DNA of 64,000 bases, from assembly GCA_009746045.1 (NCBI GenBank), contig RPFO01000059.1:2676568-2740567 (forward strand), read 5' to 3'. Source of the stretch: Mesostigma viride (taxonomy: Eukaryota > Streptophyta > Mesostigmatophyceae > Mesostigmatales > Mesostigmataceae). Of the stretch, positions 54,295 through 62,853 are shown piece after piece (the first letter of the stretch is position 1; each line of letters begins with the position of its first letter). The translations under genes and the position numbers were made by a program. The notes under the pieces were generated by a model. The model did not search any database and was not told the origin of the DNA. It saw only the letters and a list, made by a program, of their open reading frames with translations.

Positions 54295-55388
54295 AATATA
54301 TCATCAATACGAGGTAGAGGGTATTTAGACTTCACAGTAATATCATTCAACTTCCTATAATCAGTAACTAGGCGAAACTTGCCATTTGGCTTAGGAACTA
54401 ACAGGACACCAGCTGAGTAGGGAGAGTTACTAGGCTCTATCAATCCTGCTTCTAATAGCGACACTAAAATCTGTTTTAGTTCCTTAAATTCGGTAGGGCC
54501 CATTCTATACATCGGAGAGTGCGTAGGAACTGCACCGTCCTTGATGACTACACGGTGTAAAACAGAACGAGGAGGAGGATAGGAAGGAGTCTTTTCTTCA
54601 AAAACTTTTGAGGCATCTATCACAGCCATGTATCTGACTATTTCATTTTCAGTAAATCCCACTCCTATAGTATCCACTGTGTTTATATCTATGTCCACAC
54701 TATTATTAGTGATAGGTATCTCTTGTACTTCTAACTGAAGGAACATACATAATAGGTATCCATATTCCTTTAGTTCAGATCGCAATTCTTCATTGGACAT
54801 TAATACTTCAGGTATAGGTCTTACAGGAGGATCAACAGGTGTAGGAGGAGTAATATCTACCAAGGATAATTTTCTAATCTATAATGACGTTCCGGTACCC
54901 AGTAAGAGCTATCTGGAAACCAAATGACCATGGTATCATAATTAATAGTAATCTTATTATCCTGGTGCCAATCTAATCCTAGTAATACATCAGCGGTAGT
55001 GATAGGGCCTATAGTGGCCGTCAGGTTGATAGTACGTCCTTGTATGACCAGGGGAAGGGACACCGTACCCGGGGAATGACTGGTGCGACCGTCAGCATAA
55101 TGAACAGTGACAGGTTTGGTGTGAGGGATAGGGACTAGTCCTAAACGCCTAACTAGGGCCTCGCTCACAAAGGAGCTAGCCACACCGCTATCTACCAACA
55201 CAGAGACATTCAAAAGTTCATCAGCATGCAAGAAAGGGTCTACAACAGTATGGGGAACGGTTAAGCCACCATTCAAAAACATAAGAGGACGGACACGTAG
55301 TGGTAGGGATGATTCAGCTCCTACAGAGGTTATAAAAACAGGCAGGCAAAAATTATTATCTGGGGTACTATCTAAGGACCTGTCCAGG
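54295..55388 (-). pseudogene. pol: Gy-C protease and N-terminal RT
   Basis: PR with VDSGVASSFV (Ala to Val relative to the other copies) and DVLLGLDW, linker, then RT up to [10 protein letters not shown], where Li-2 interrupts. One base is lost near 54870 (GATAATTTTCTAATC), shifting the frame between PR and the linker. The pol frame is open up to the gag stop at 55389. Confidence 0.85.
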
Positions 55389-57089
55389 TTACCCCCGGCT
55401 GACAGGCCTACTGTTCCCCCTCCCCCCCAAATCCATAGGAACTAACCCCGAAGAAGACCCTGGCGAAAAAGCCACTGCTGGAGGGTCACGAGGGATCGAA
55501 GATGGTGCGGGAGCCTGATTATCATAGGGGAACCCTGGGGGTCCTGTCTGCACAGCATTCAGCCTACTAGGGGTAGCTGAGGGAATGCGTCCTGAAGTGG
55601 GACGAATAGGAGCACGCTGAGGGGTACGAGGAGGGCGAGCGTCGGGATGAGGGGGAGCACCCGAAAGGAACTTGGGGCACTCACGTTTAAGATGACCTAC
55701 TTCCTTACAATGATAGCATGTGATATGAGAGACATCAAGAGCTGAAAGGTCAGTAACACAGATATCTAATTCTTCTACATAGGAGTTCTCCTCCTCAGGG
55801 GTAAGGATAATATTATTAATACGGGAGCGGGTAGGGAGAGAAGGAGTGGTGAAGAAATCTGCTACTCGTAAGAGATGCTGGCGCACATGCTTGAGGGGCA
55901 GATCAGTAAAACGGTAGGCAGAGAACTGGCGCTTGACTTCACGTAATAAGGGTCTACTGAGGCCTTGGAGGAAGCGAGCACGTACTTCTGCACCCGACAA
56001 ATCCCTAATTCGTACCATCTGGGCATCAAACTCTTTCATATACTCCTTAAATGATTTAGGACCCTGCTGCAAGGTACCAAAGGCTAATCTATCCTGCCAA
56101 TCTGAATCAGGAGGGACTAAATGGTTCTCTAAACGCTTAAACAATTCTGCTACAGAGTTAGGGTAGGCATGAGAGGCCAAAGACTCACACTGGATGAGGT
56201 TAGCAAGATCAGGAGTAATGCAGGTAGTAAGATAGTGAGGGACTAATACAGCATCAGAGAGACGCCATCTATTATGATTCTGCCATGACTCTGTGTTCTG
56301 GGTAAGCAACATAATAAAAGTGAAAAACTGTTGAGGGGTAGACTTAACATCCAGCTTGGGAAGGTTAGCAAAGAGGGGAAGAGCAGGGGGCTTAGGGGGA
56401 TTAGAAGAGTCAGTTTTTCCCATAGGGCCACTATCTTCCACTGCTACATAAGCGGGATAGAAGGAAGGAAGAGGAAAGGTCTTGGGTAGGGGTCTAGAAG
56501 GGGCCACCGTTTCAGGCTGGTGCCCATAGGAGAAGGGAACAGTATATTGCTCACGAAGAGAGGAGTAGGCAAAATGATCATAATTTCTATCATCTAGGGG
56601 CATGGTGCTGAAATCACTATTAACTTCTAAATCAGCCACACGGGTAGGGACCTGGGCAGCCTCATAGGCCGTATCAGGGTAGGACCAGGAAGCAGGTGGG
56701 TAAAAGGGAACTGCACTAGGGCGCCCAGAAGGGCCGACAGGGGCAGAGGTACGACCCGTGTTAAAAGCAGGCATGGAAGGCACAGGGTGGGAAGGAGGTC
56801 TAGAAACATTGTCAGGGTGTGAGGACCTAATAGGAGGTTGAGCCAAGGTTGCAGGAGGGGCAGGGGCCTGGTTCAAGGTAAAGGATGGGTCATCACTAAC
56901 TCTGACGCGCATACGTTGTTCATAGGTAGGAGGGGTAAGTGAGGGACGACGGCGACCACCAGTAACAGGAGAAGGAGGTGAGGTACGCAGATTACCTTGA
57001 GGAGTGAGATGATGCACCGTTTCAAGTGAGTCCCGTCGGTTACCACGAGTGTTGTTATGGTTGTTAGTATTATCATTATTATTATTCAT
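55389..57089 (-). CDS. gag: Gy-C gag, altered N-terminus
   Basis: Capsid domain and CCHC knuckle as in Gy-B. The ancestral start (MDPVGGN) is still present near 57143 but is followed by a two-base insertion and an in-frame UGA. The remaining frame can start at ATG 57089 (MNNNND), giving about 566 residues without the first 18 or so. It ends in the same CGG GGG UAA context. Confidence 0.85.
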   Translation of the reverse strand: MNNNNDNTNNHNNTRGNRRDSLETVHHLTPQGNLRTSPPSPVTGGRRRPSLTPPTYEQRMRVRVSDDPSFTLNQAPAPPATLAQPPIRSSHPDNVSRPPSHPVPSMPAFNTGRTSAPVGPSGRPSAVPFYPPASWSYPDTAYEAAQVPTRVADLEVNSDFSTMPLDDRNYDHFAYSSLREQYTVPFSYGHQPETVAPSRPLPKTFPLPSFYPAYVAVEDSGPMGKTDSSNPPKPPALPLFANLPKLDVKSTPQQFFTFIMLLTQNTESWQNHNRWRLSDAVLVPHYLTTCITPDLANLIQCESLASHAYPNSVAELFKRLENHLVPPDSDWQDRLAFGTLQQGPKSFKEYMKEFDAQMVRIRDLSGAEVRARFLQGLSRPLLREVKRQFSAYRFTDLPLKHVRQHLLRVADFFTTPSLPTRSRINNIILTPEEENSYVEELDICVTDLSALDVSHITCYHCKEVGHLKRECPKFLSGAPPHPDARPPRTPQRAPIRPTSGRIPSATPSRLNAVQTGPPGFPYDNQAPAPSSIPRDPPAVAFSPGSSSGLVPMDLGGRGNSRPVSRG

Positions 57090-57266
57090 ATAGTAGTAGT
57101 GTTGGTAGGTATAGGCGACATATTTCCACCCACTGGATCCATCTTTAATTAAGTAAATGAATAGGAATCTAACTGAAAGCAACAAGGAAAAAGGACAAGG
57201 CCTAATTTAAGGCAAGGAAAGAAAAGAAAAGCTTTTAATGTCCTACAAGAAGAAAAACAATTTAAA

Positions 57267-57671
57267 TCAATCCTTTTTAGCAACAGTAATGGATAGGGAA
57301 CCGAACTCTAAGGTGAGAGGCGTATCTAAGCTAGATGAGGATGCAGCCCGTTTAGGGGGAGACGAAGGAGGAGATGGAGGTGGTGTGACGAAAACAAGAC
57401 TATCTACAGCAGGACGAGCATGAGGAGAAGGACGAGAATGGAGACCCAAATCTGATTCACTATGATTTAAGAGGTAGGTCTGAGCTTCTTCAAAGGACAT
57501 AAACTTCTTATATTTGGAGACATTATAAGCACGCGACTGAACGAACTTCCTAGCATCGGCCCACGATAAGAAGATAGATGCCCATTGAGGGGTAATAACT
57601 ACGTAATATTTCGCTAAACTATTGTTACTAGTCGAATGAGAAGGAGCAGGAAAAGGACGTCGCTGGCTCAT
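57267..57671 (-). CDS. Gy-C hybrid-binding-domain ORF
   Basis: 134 residues from ATG 57671. The domain is diverged from Gy-A/B but keeps AKYYVVITPQW, FLSWADARK and YKKFMSFEEAQTYL, and the C-terminal LTLEFGSLSITVAKKD. Length differences are in frame within the P-rich linker. An intact ORF in an otherwise decayed element suggests it was under selection before decay. Confidence 0.77.
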   Translation of the reverse strand: MSQRRPFPAPSHSTSNNSLAKYYVVITPQWASIFLSWADARKFVQSRAYNVSKYKKFMSFEEAQTYLLNHSESDLGLHSRPSPHARPAVDSLVFVTPPPSPPSSPPKRAASSSSLDTPLTLEFGSLSITVAKKD

Positions 57672-58053
57672 GTTAACGCACCTGGTAGGTCTTGAGTAGT
57701 CAAATAAGGAGAACGAGGAGAAGGCGACTTATCTCGGGTGTCTGAAACCGAACCAGATTGACGACGCACGCAGGGACGAGGTTTCCAGCGCCAGGTGGTC
57801 GTAAGTATCCGGTTTCAAGAATTCTGCGGCCGGCGATGGGTCGTCTAAATACAAAGCAGGCAAGATGCAGAAAAAGTGTAATCTACGAGACGCTAGTCGT
57901 CTCTCTACCGTAAAACCAAAACCCTCACCTATCTACGACAGTAGGCAACATTTCTCAGGAAAACAAAACGAGGAAAAGGAGCTATCTATAAAAGGATTTT
58001 CCGCTTCGAGCAGGTCTATCTTCTAGGCAGGGCGTGTCCCGAATCGGGCAGCA

Positions 58054-58353
58054 CTACCCCCCCGGCTTGCAGGCGACCCGCCCATTACCTGTCAAGTAGG
58101 TGTCGTCTTCATTTTCCCGGACGCGGAAGGGTTGATTCAATGACGTATGTTGCAGGGGATCGTCGTCTCGCTCTCTACCTAAAATTCCTCCGAGTCCATT
58201 GTTACGTCTCAGATTTCTACCGCCACCTCTACCTCTACCTGGCCTGATGCTACCTAAACTAGTAAGGCCGCCTCTAGTTAAACCCCTAGCGAAAGACGAA
58301 CGAGACGATCCAGATCTCAGTGCATTAACGTAAGTATTACTATAATACGCCAT
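58054..58353 (-). CDS. Gy-C ORF0
   Basis: ATG 58353 in the 5' LTR (MAYYSNTYVNALRS), RGRGGGR and RRNNGLGG across the PBS, tail EDDTYLTGNGRVACKPGG. About 99 residues. The frame is also open upstream to 58617, but the ATG position is the one shared by all copies. The leader 57672-58053 holds nothing else recognisable. Confidence 0.5.
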   Translation of the reverse strand: MAYYSNTYVNALRSGSSRSSFARGLTRGGLTSLGSIRPGRGRGGGRNLRRNNGLGGILGRERDDDPLQHTSLNQPFRVRENEDDTYLTGNGRVACKPGG

Positions 58354-58742
58354 AAGCCATTTACACAACCCGTTTACTCCAGGAATAGAGGAAGGAAACA
58401 CAACTACACTGCCGTGACCCAAGCCTATATGTGTTAATTCATTTAACACACGCCGAGTGCACACACGAGGGGTAGAACGTGCATAAATGGTCACCAACGG
58501 TCCAACACGCTCGGGCCGACCTGGCCCTCGCCTCCAGATGCACGCTGGTCCACTACATTCTACCAAAGGATCAGGACCACTAATAAAGTACGCGGCGCGG
58601 CGCCCAAAGGCACCCAATGTACCACAGTACTGTTACGAGGACAATAGTGTCCCAGTAGGAACTACACGTAAACCTAGGGACAACCGAGGCAAAAGACCTA
58701 ATTTACGTCCGTAACTACAACGAATTGTTACACGACGTAACA
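58200..58742 (-). repeat. Gy-C 5' LTR (543 bp)
   Basis: TGTTACGTCTCAG to CACGACGTAACA on the plus strand, then ATAGC (58743-58747), the target duplication shared with 25734-25738. Confidence 0.93.
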
Positions 58743-58747
58743 ATAGC

Positions 58748-58972
58748 TAGGGTCATGGCAGTGTAGTAGTGTTTCCTTCCTCTATTCCTGGAATAAACGG
58801 GTTACGGTTAAATGGCTTATGGCGTATTATAGTCGTACTTACGTAAATGCATTGAGATCCAGCTCGTCACGTTCGTCTTTCGCACAGGGATTAACTAGAG
58901 GTGGCCTCACTAATTTAGGTAGTATTATACCGATTAGAGGTAGAGGCGGAGGTAGAGGGCTGAGTCGTAACA
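58748..58972 (+). repeat. Gy-D 5' LTR, last piece
   Basis: Continues the LTR from 25738 and ends GAGTCGTAACA at 58972. The next bases ATGGACTCGGAGGAA contain the PBS. Reverse-complement homologous to the Gy-C LTR. Confidence 0.85.
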
Positions 58973-59109
58973 ATGGACTCGGAGGAATTGTAGGTACTGT
59001 AGAGAACGTGACGGAGATCCCCTGCAGGCTGCAGCAGACGCCATTTACAACCCTACCCTTCCGCGGCCAGGAATATGAAGCCAGGCGCCAGCACAGCCTT
59101 GCCAGGTAA
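58819..59109 (+). CDS. Gy-D ORF0
   Basis: ATG 58819 in the LTR (MAYYSRTYVN), then RGRGGGRG and NNGLGG through the PBS; 96 residues. The tail differs from Gy-A/C because of indels after 58995. The remaining leader (59110-59534) is non-coding. Confidence 0.45.
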   Translation: MAYYSRTYVNALRSSSSRSSFAQGLTRGGLTNLGSIIPIRGRGGGRGLSRNNGLGGIVGTVENVTEIPCRLQQTPFTTLPFRGQEYEARRQHSLAR

Positions 59110-59534
59110 TGGGCGGGTCGCCTGCAAGATAGCTGGGTAGTGCTGCCCGATTCGGGACACACCTAGGCTAGGAGTTAGACCTGCTGAGTCGCAGTGGAAA
59201 ACCCTTCATAGATAGCTCCTTTCCCTCTTCCGGCATTAGTGTTTTCATTATGTTGCTGTTTTTCGGACATAGTTAGGTTCGACTTTTTGGTTCTACGCTA
59301 GAGAGACGACTAGCGTCTCGTAGATTACACCTTTTCTGCATCTTGCCTGTTTTGTATTTAGACGACCCTTTGCCTGACGCAGACTTCTTGAAACCGGATA
59401 CTTACGACCACGTGGCGCTGGAATCCTCATACCTGCGTGCGTCGTCAATCTGGTTCGGTTTCAGACACCCTAGATCAGCTGCCTTCTCCTCCTTCTCCTA
59501 GCTTGACGTCACAAGACCTACCAGGTGAGTTCTC

Positions 59535-59935
59535 ATGAAGCAACGGCGTTCTTTTACTGCTCCTTCCCATTCTTCTAGCGATAATAGTCTAGCTAAATAT
59601 TACGTAGTAATTACGCCTCAATGGTCCCCCATTTTCCTTTCTTGGTCCGATGCTAGGAAGATAGTTTAAAACCGTGTATACAACGTAACTAGGTATAAGA
59701 AATTTATGAAATTTGAAGAAGCTAAGCAGCTCCTTATAGACCATAGCGAATCAGATTTAGGTCTACATGTACGCCCTATTCCTCATGTTCGTCCGAGTCC
59801 CGTGGAATCTCTACAGTAGTTTTTGCTACCCCTCCTTCGTCTCCTCCTCGACGTGCTGCATCCTCCTCTAGTGTAGATACTCCTCTCACCTTAGAGTTTG
59901 GTTCCCTATCCATTACTGTTGTTAAAAAGGATTGA
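59535..59935 (+). pseudogene. Gy-D hybrid-binding-domain ORF, broken
   Basis: ATG 59535 (MKQRRSFTAP), then KYYVVITPQW and FLSWSDARKIV followed by a premature TAA near 59668. Later parts (KKF, EEAKQLL, and the C-terminal GSLSITVVKKD) remain readable with one more frame change near 59815. Confidence 0.85.
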
Positions 59936-60120
59936 TTTTACTTGTTTTCCTTTTCTTAGGACATTAATAAAGGTTTTTCCTTTTTGCTTTCCTTGCTTTA
60001 ATTTAGGTTTTTGTCCTTTTCCTTATTGCAACCTTAATTGTTTTCCTCATATTGCGGAACATGGATCCAGTGGGTGGAGAGATGTCACCTATACCTACCA
60101 CTAATAATACTAATAATGCC

Positions 60121-60162
<42 letters not shown>

Positions 60163-61283
60163 CATACTCGTGGTAATAGATCGACGGGACTCCTTGGAAG
60201 CAGTACACCACCTCACTCCTCAAGGTAACCTGCGTACCTCACCTCCTTCCCCTACCACTAGTGGTCGTCGTCGTCCCTCTGTCACCCCTCCTACCTTTGA
60301 ACAACGTATGCATGTCAGATTTAGTGAAGACCCTTCTTTCACCGTGAACCAGGCCACAGCCCCTCCTGCAACCTTGGCTCAACCCTCAATTAGGTCCTCT
60401 GACACTTCCTGATAATGCTTCTAGGCCTCAACCTCAGCCTGCTCCTTCCATCCCTGCTTATAACATCCATGGGCGATCGTAACTCTGCCCCTGTAGGCCC
60501 TTCTGGTCGCCCTAGTGCAGTTCCATTTCATCCTCCTGCTTCTTGGTCCTACGTCCTGACACGGCCTACGAGGCTGCCCAGGTCCCTTCCCGCGTTACTA
60601 GCAGAGCTAGAAGTTCATAGTGATTTCAGCGCCATGCCCCTAGATGACAGAAATTATGATCATTTTGCCTATTCCTCCCTTCGTGAACCATATACTGTCC
60701 CCTTCTCCTATGGGCATCAGCCTGAAACGGTGGCCCCTTCTAGACCCCTATCCAAAACCTTTCCTCTTCCTTCATTCTATCCCCCTTCTGTAGCAGTGGA
60801 GGAAAGTGGTCCCATGGGTAGATCTCATCCTTCCCATCCTCCTAAGCCCCCGGCTCTTCCCCTCTTTGCTAACCTTCCCTTAAATTAGATGTCAAGTCTT
60901 CCCCTCAACAGTTTTTCACCTTTATCATGCTGCTGACTCAAAACACAGAGTCGTGGCAAAATCATAATAGATGGCGTCTCCCTGATGCAGTTTTAGTCCC
61001 TCACTATCTTACTACCTGTATTACCTCTAAGCTTGCTACCCTCATTCAGTGTGAATCCTTGGCCTCCCATGCCTACCCTAAATCAGTAGCAGAATTATTT
61101 AAGAGGTTAAAGAGTCATCTAGTTCCTCCTTATGCAGATTGGCAGGATAGATTAGCCTTTGGTACTCTGCAACAAGGTACTAAATCGTTTAGGGAGTATA
61201 TGAAAGAATTTGATGCACAAATGATACGTATTAGGGATTTGTCCGGCGCAGAAGTACGTGCTCGTTTCCTTCAAGGCCTAAGT

Positions 61284-62638
61284 CAGTGATGATTCATACG
61301 CCGTATTATACGCCGTATTTAGCGTATTATGCGCGATACGCAAGCGGCGCGTACGAAAATGGGGTACTTTCATACGCAACGCGTATTTTTGCGCATTTTT
61401 GCGTATTTTCGCGTATTTTTGGCATATTTTTGGCTTACGAGGTGGGTGCATTTGCTTGCCTAGACTGCGGCGCGCCGACCTGTAGTAGGAACAAATAATT
61501 GCGTGATGAGCTAGCTAGTGTATAGTGCACTAAAGCTAAAAGCGCGTTCATTGTGACTTGTGAAGGCGGGAAGGTGAAGGCGGGAAGGCTGAAGATTCAT
61601 CATCAAGAGGGTGCTAAGCAACAGTATATTTGGAAATAAACGTACACCTACTTATCTGGATCAAGAAGGTGATAAGGTGTGCCAGCAACGTCGTGGTCGT
61701 CTGGCACCTAGATCGTAGCATATCGACATCCAGGCATGGCTGACACGTGAGTCAATGGAACACGATGATGATGTGCGGCCCGATGAAGAAGAGGCCACAT
61801 CCGAAACTGTCTGGACATACATTAGCAAAGAGCGCATCCTCAAGAATCGGCAGCAGACAAATAACTACTACATGGATGATGGAGTACTCCGTTACAGGCT
61901 GCTGGTCGAGCAGGCGGAGAAGGAAAGCAATACCAGGAAGAGGAAGGCGACTAGTGACGCCAAGAAGCAGGCTGATGTGCGGGCGGCACTTAAAGACAGG
62001 CTTGCAGACGTTGTAGAAACCGACGCCTCTAACTGGGTGTCCCCTCATTCCAGCAACACCTCGGGGCGCGCTGCTGGGGCGGCTGGGCCAAGCGGATCAT
62101 CAAAGGGCCAATCCACCGACGGTAATTTGCCCGCACCTTATGGGCTCAGCAAAGAGCAGCTGGACGAGGAGCTGTGCGAGGCATTCATTTGCGCCTTTCA
62201 ATGCCATCGACGCCCTTCAATGTCATCGACACCTCGGGGCAATGTATAGTCACTGCATGCATATCTTGAGTTCTACAAATTTATTATCCTTTCCAGTGAG
62301 TTGTTGTGCATTGATACTGGTATTGATACTTAGTCGCATGTTGTCTCGATTTTGAAGAGAAACTATCAAGTTAGACCGTTAGAAACTAAGCTTGTATTTA
62401 GGTAGTGGTGGCAATGCCAAAGGTCATGCTATATATGTCATGTATAAGCAAAAGGTATGGAAAAACACCAGCAGACTATGCTTGGTTGCTCAGAATGTTG
62501 AAAACCCCTCAACATCATGCCAAAAAAGGGGTTTTCAACGGTTAGCGTACGATCAGCGTATAATACATTATACACCGCTTATTATACATTATACACCTGG
62601 GGCCGCGTACGACGCGTATCGCGTATGAATCATCACTG
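61284..62638. mobile_element. hAT-like DNA transposon (1,355 bp)
   Basis: 8-bp duplication GCCTAAGT (61276-61283 and 62639-62646) and terminal inverted repeats CAGTGATGATTCATACG. Both the 8-bp duplication and the CAG-type ends fit the hAT superfamily. Subterminal regions are packed with CGTAT / GCGTATTTTT units in both orientations, likely transposase-binding sites. Too short for a full hAT transposase. Confidence 0.9.
61755..62249 (+). CDS. hAT element internal ORF, unknown
   Basis: 164 residues from ATG 61755. Acidic N-terminus, then a basic segment (RKRKATSDAKKQ) and an S/G-rich middle. No BED finger or RNase H-like hAT motif visible. It could be captured sequence or the start of a degraded transposase. 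The flanking 62250-62545 holds no gene that I can see. Confidence 0.35.
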   Translation: MEHDDDVRPDEEEATSETVWTYISKERILKNRQQTNNYYMDDGVLRYRLLVEQAEKESNTRKRKATSDAKKQADVRAALKDRLADVVETDASNWVSPHSSNTSGRAAGAAGPSGSSKGQSTDGNLPAPYGLSKEQLDEELCEAFICAFQCHRRPSMSSTPRGNV

Positions 62639-62694
62639 GCCTAAGTAGACCCTTATTACGTGAGGTAAAACGCCAGTTCTCTGCCGGCCCCCGG

Positions 62695-62853
62695 GGTTTA
62701 GGGTTTAGGGTTTAGTGTTTAGTGATTAGTGTTTAGTGTTTGGTGTTTAGTGTTTAGTGCTTAGGGTTTAGGGTTTAGGGTTTAGTTTAGGGTTTAGGGT
62801 TTAGGATTTAGGATTTAGGGTTTAGGGTTTCGGGTTTAGGGTTTAGGGTTTAG
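62695..62853 (+). repeat. Interstitial telomeric repeat, (GGTTTAG)n with variants
   Basis: About 22 heptamers, TTTAGGG-type at both ends with degenerate TTTAGTG units in the centre. It lies between the truncated Gy-D gag (ending 62685, with a GGCCCCCGGGG filler) and Pb-2. At its right end TTTAG meets CCCCTAAACC, the opposite orientation. Confidence 0.93.

Larger units (their letters stand above)
25739..58742 (-). mobile_element. Gy-C: chromovirus spread over 33 kb by four insertions
   Basis: Target duplications ATAGC at 25734-25738 and 58743-58747. 5' LTR 58200-58742; 3' LTR in three pieces (25739-25820, 27178-27540, 38339-38432). Insertions: Tt-1 in the 3' LTR, Gy-B in the 3' LTR, Tt-2 (with Li-1) in the integrase, Li-2 in the RT. 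Removing them leaves about 10.8 kb, the size of Gy-B. It is more diverged from Gy-B than Gy-A is and uses a different PBS (TGGACTCGGAGGAA). It sits within the Gy-D LTR. Confidence 0.92.
22105..62685 (+). mobile_element. Gy-D: old plus-strand chromovirus, in several pieces
   Basis: Pieces in order: 5' LTR 22105-22412, 25723-25738 and 58748-58972 (together about 549 bp); leader with ORF0; hybrid-binding ORF 59535-59935; gag 60061-61283 and 62647-62685. It is interrupted by Pb-1, Gy-C and the hAT element, and truncated at 62685. The joins are exact once each insertion and its duplication are removed. The PBS after 58972 (TGGACTCGGAGGAA) is the same as that of Gy-C. Confidence 0.88.
60061..62685 (+). 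pseudogene. gag: Gy-D gag, split by hAT and truncated
   Basis: ATG 60061 (MDPVGGEMSP) with an expanded AAT run (Asn repeat), then several frame changes (near 60185, 60410, 60885). The capsid domain is readable to FLQGLSQ at 61283, then the hAT insertion, then 62647-62685 (RPLLREVKRQFSA). The sequence stops at 62685 beside telomeric repeats. Confidence 0.88.
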
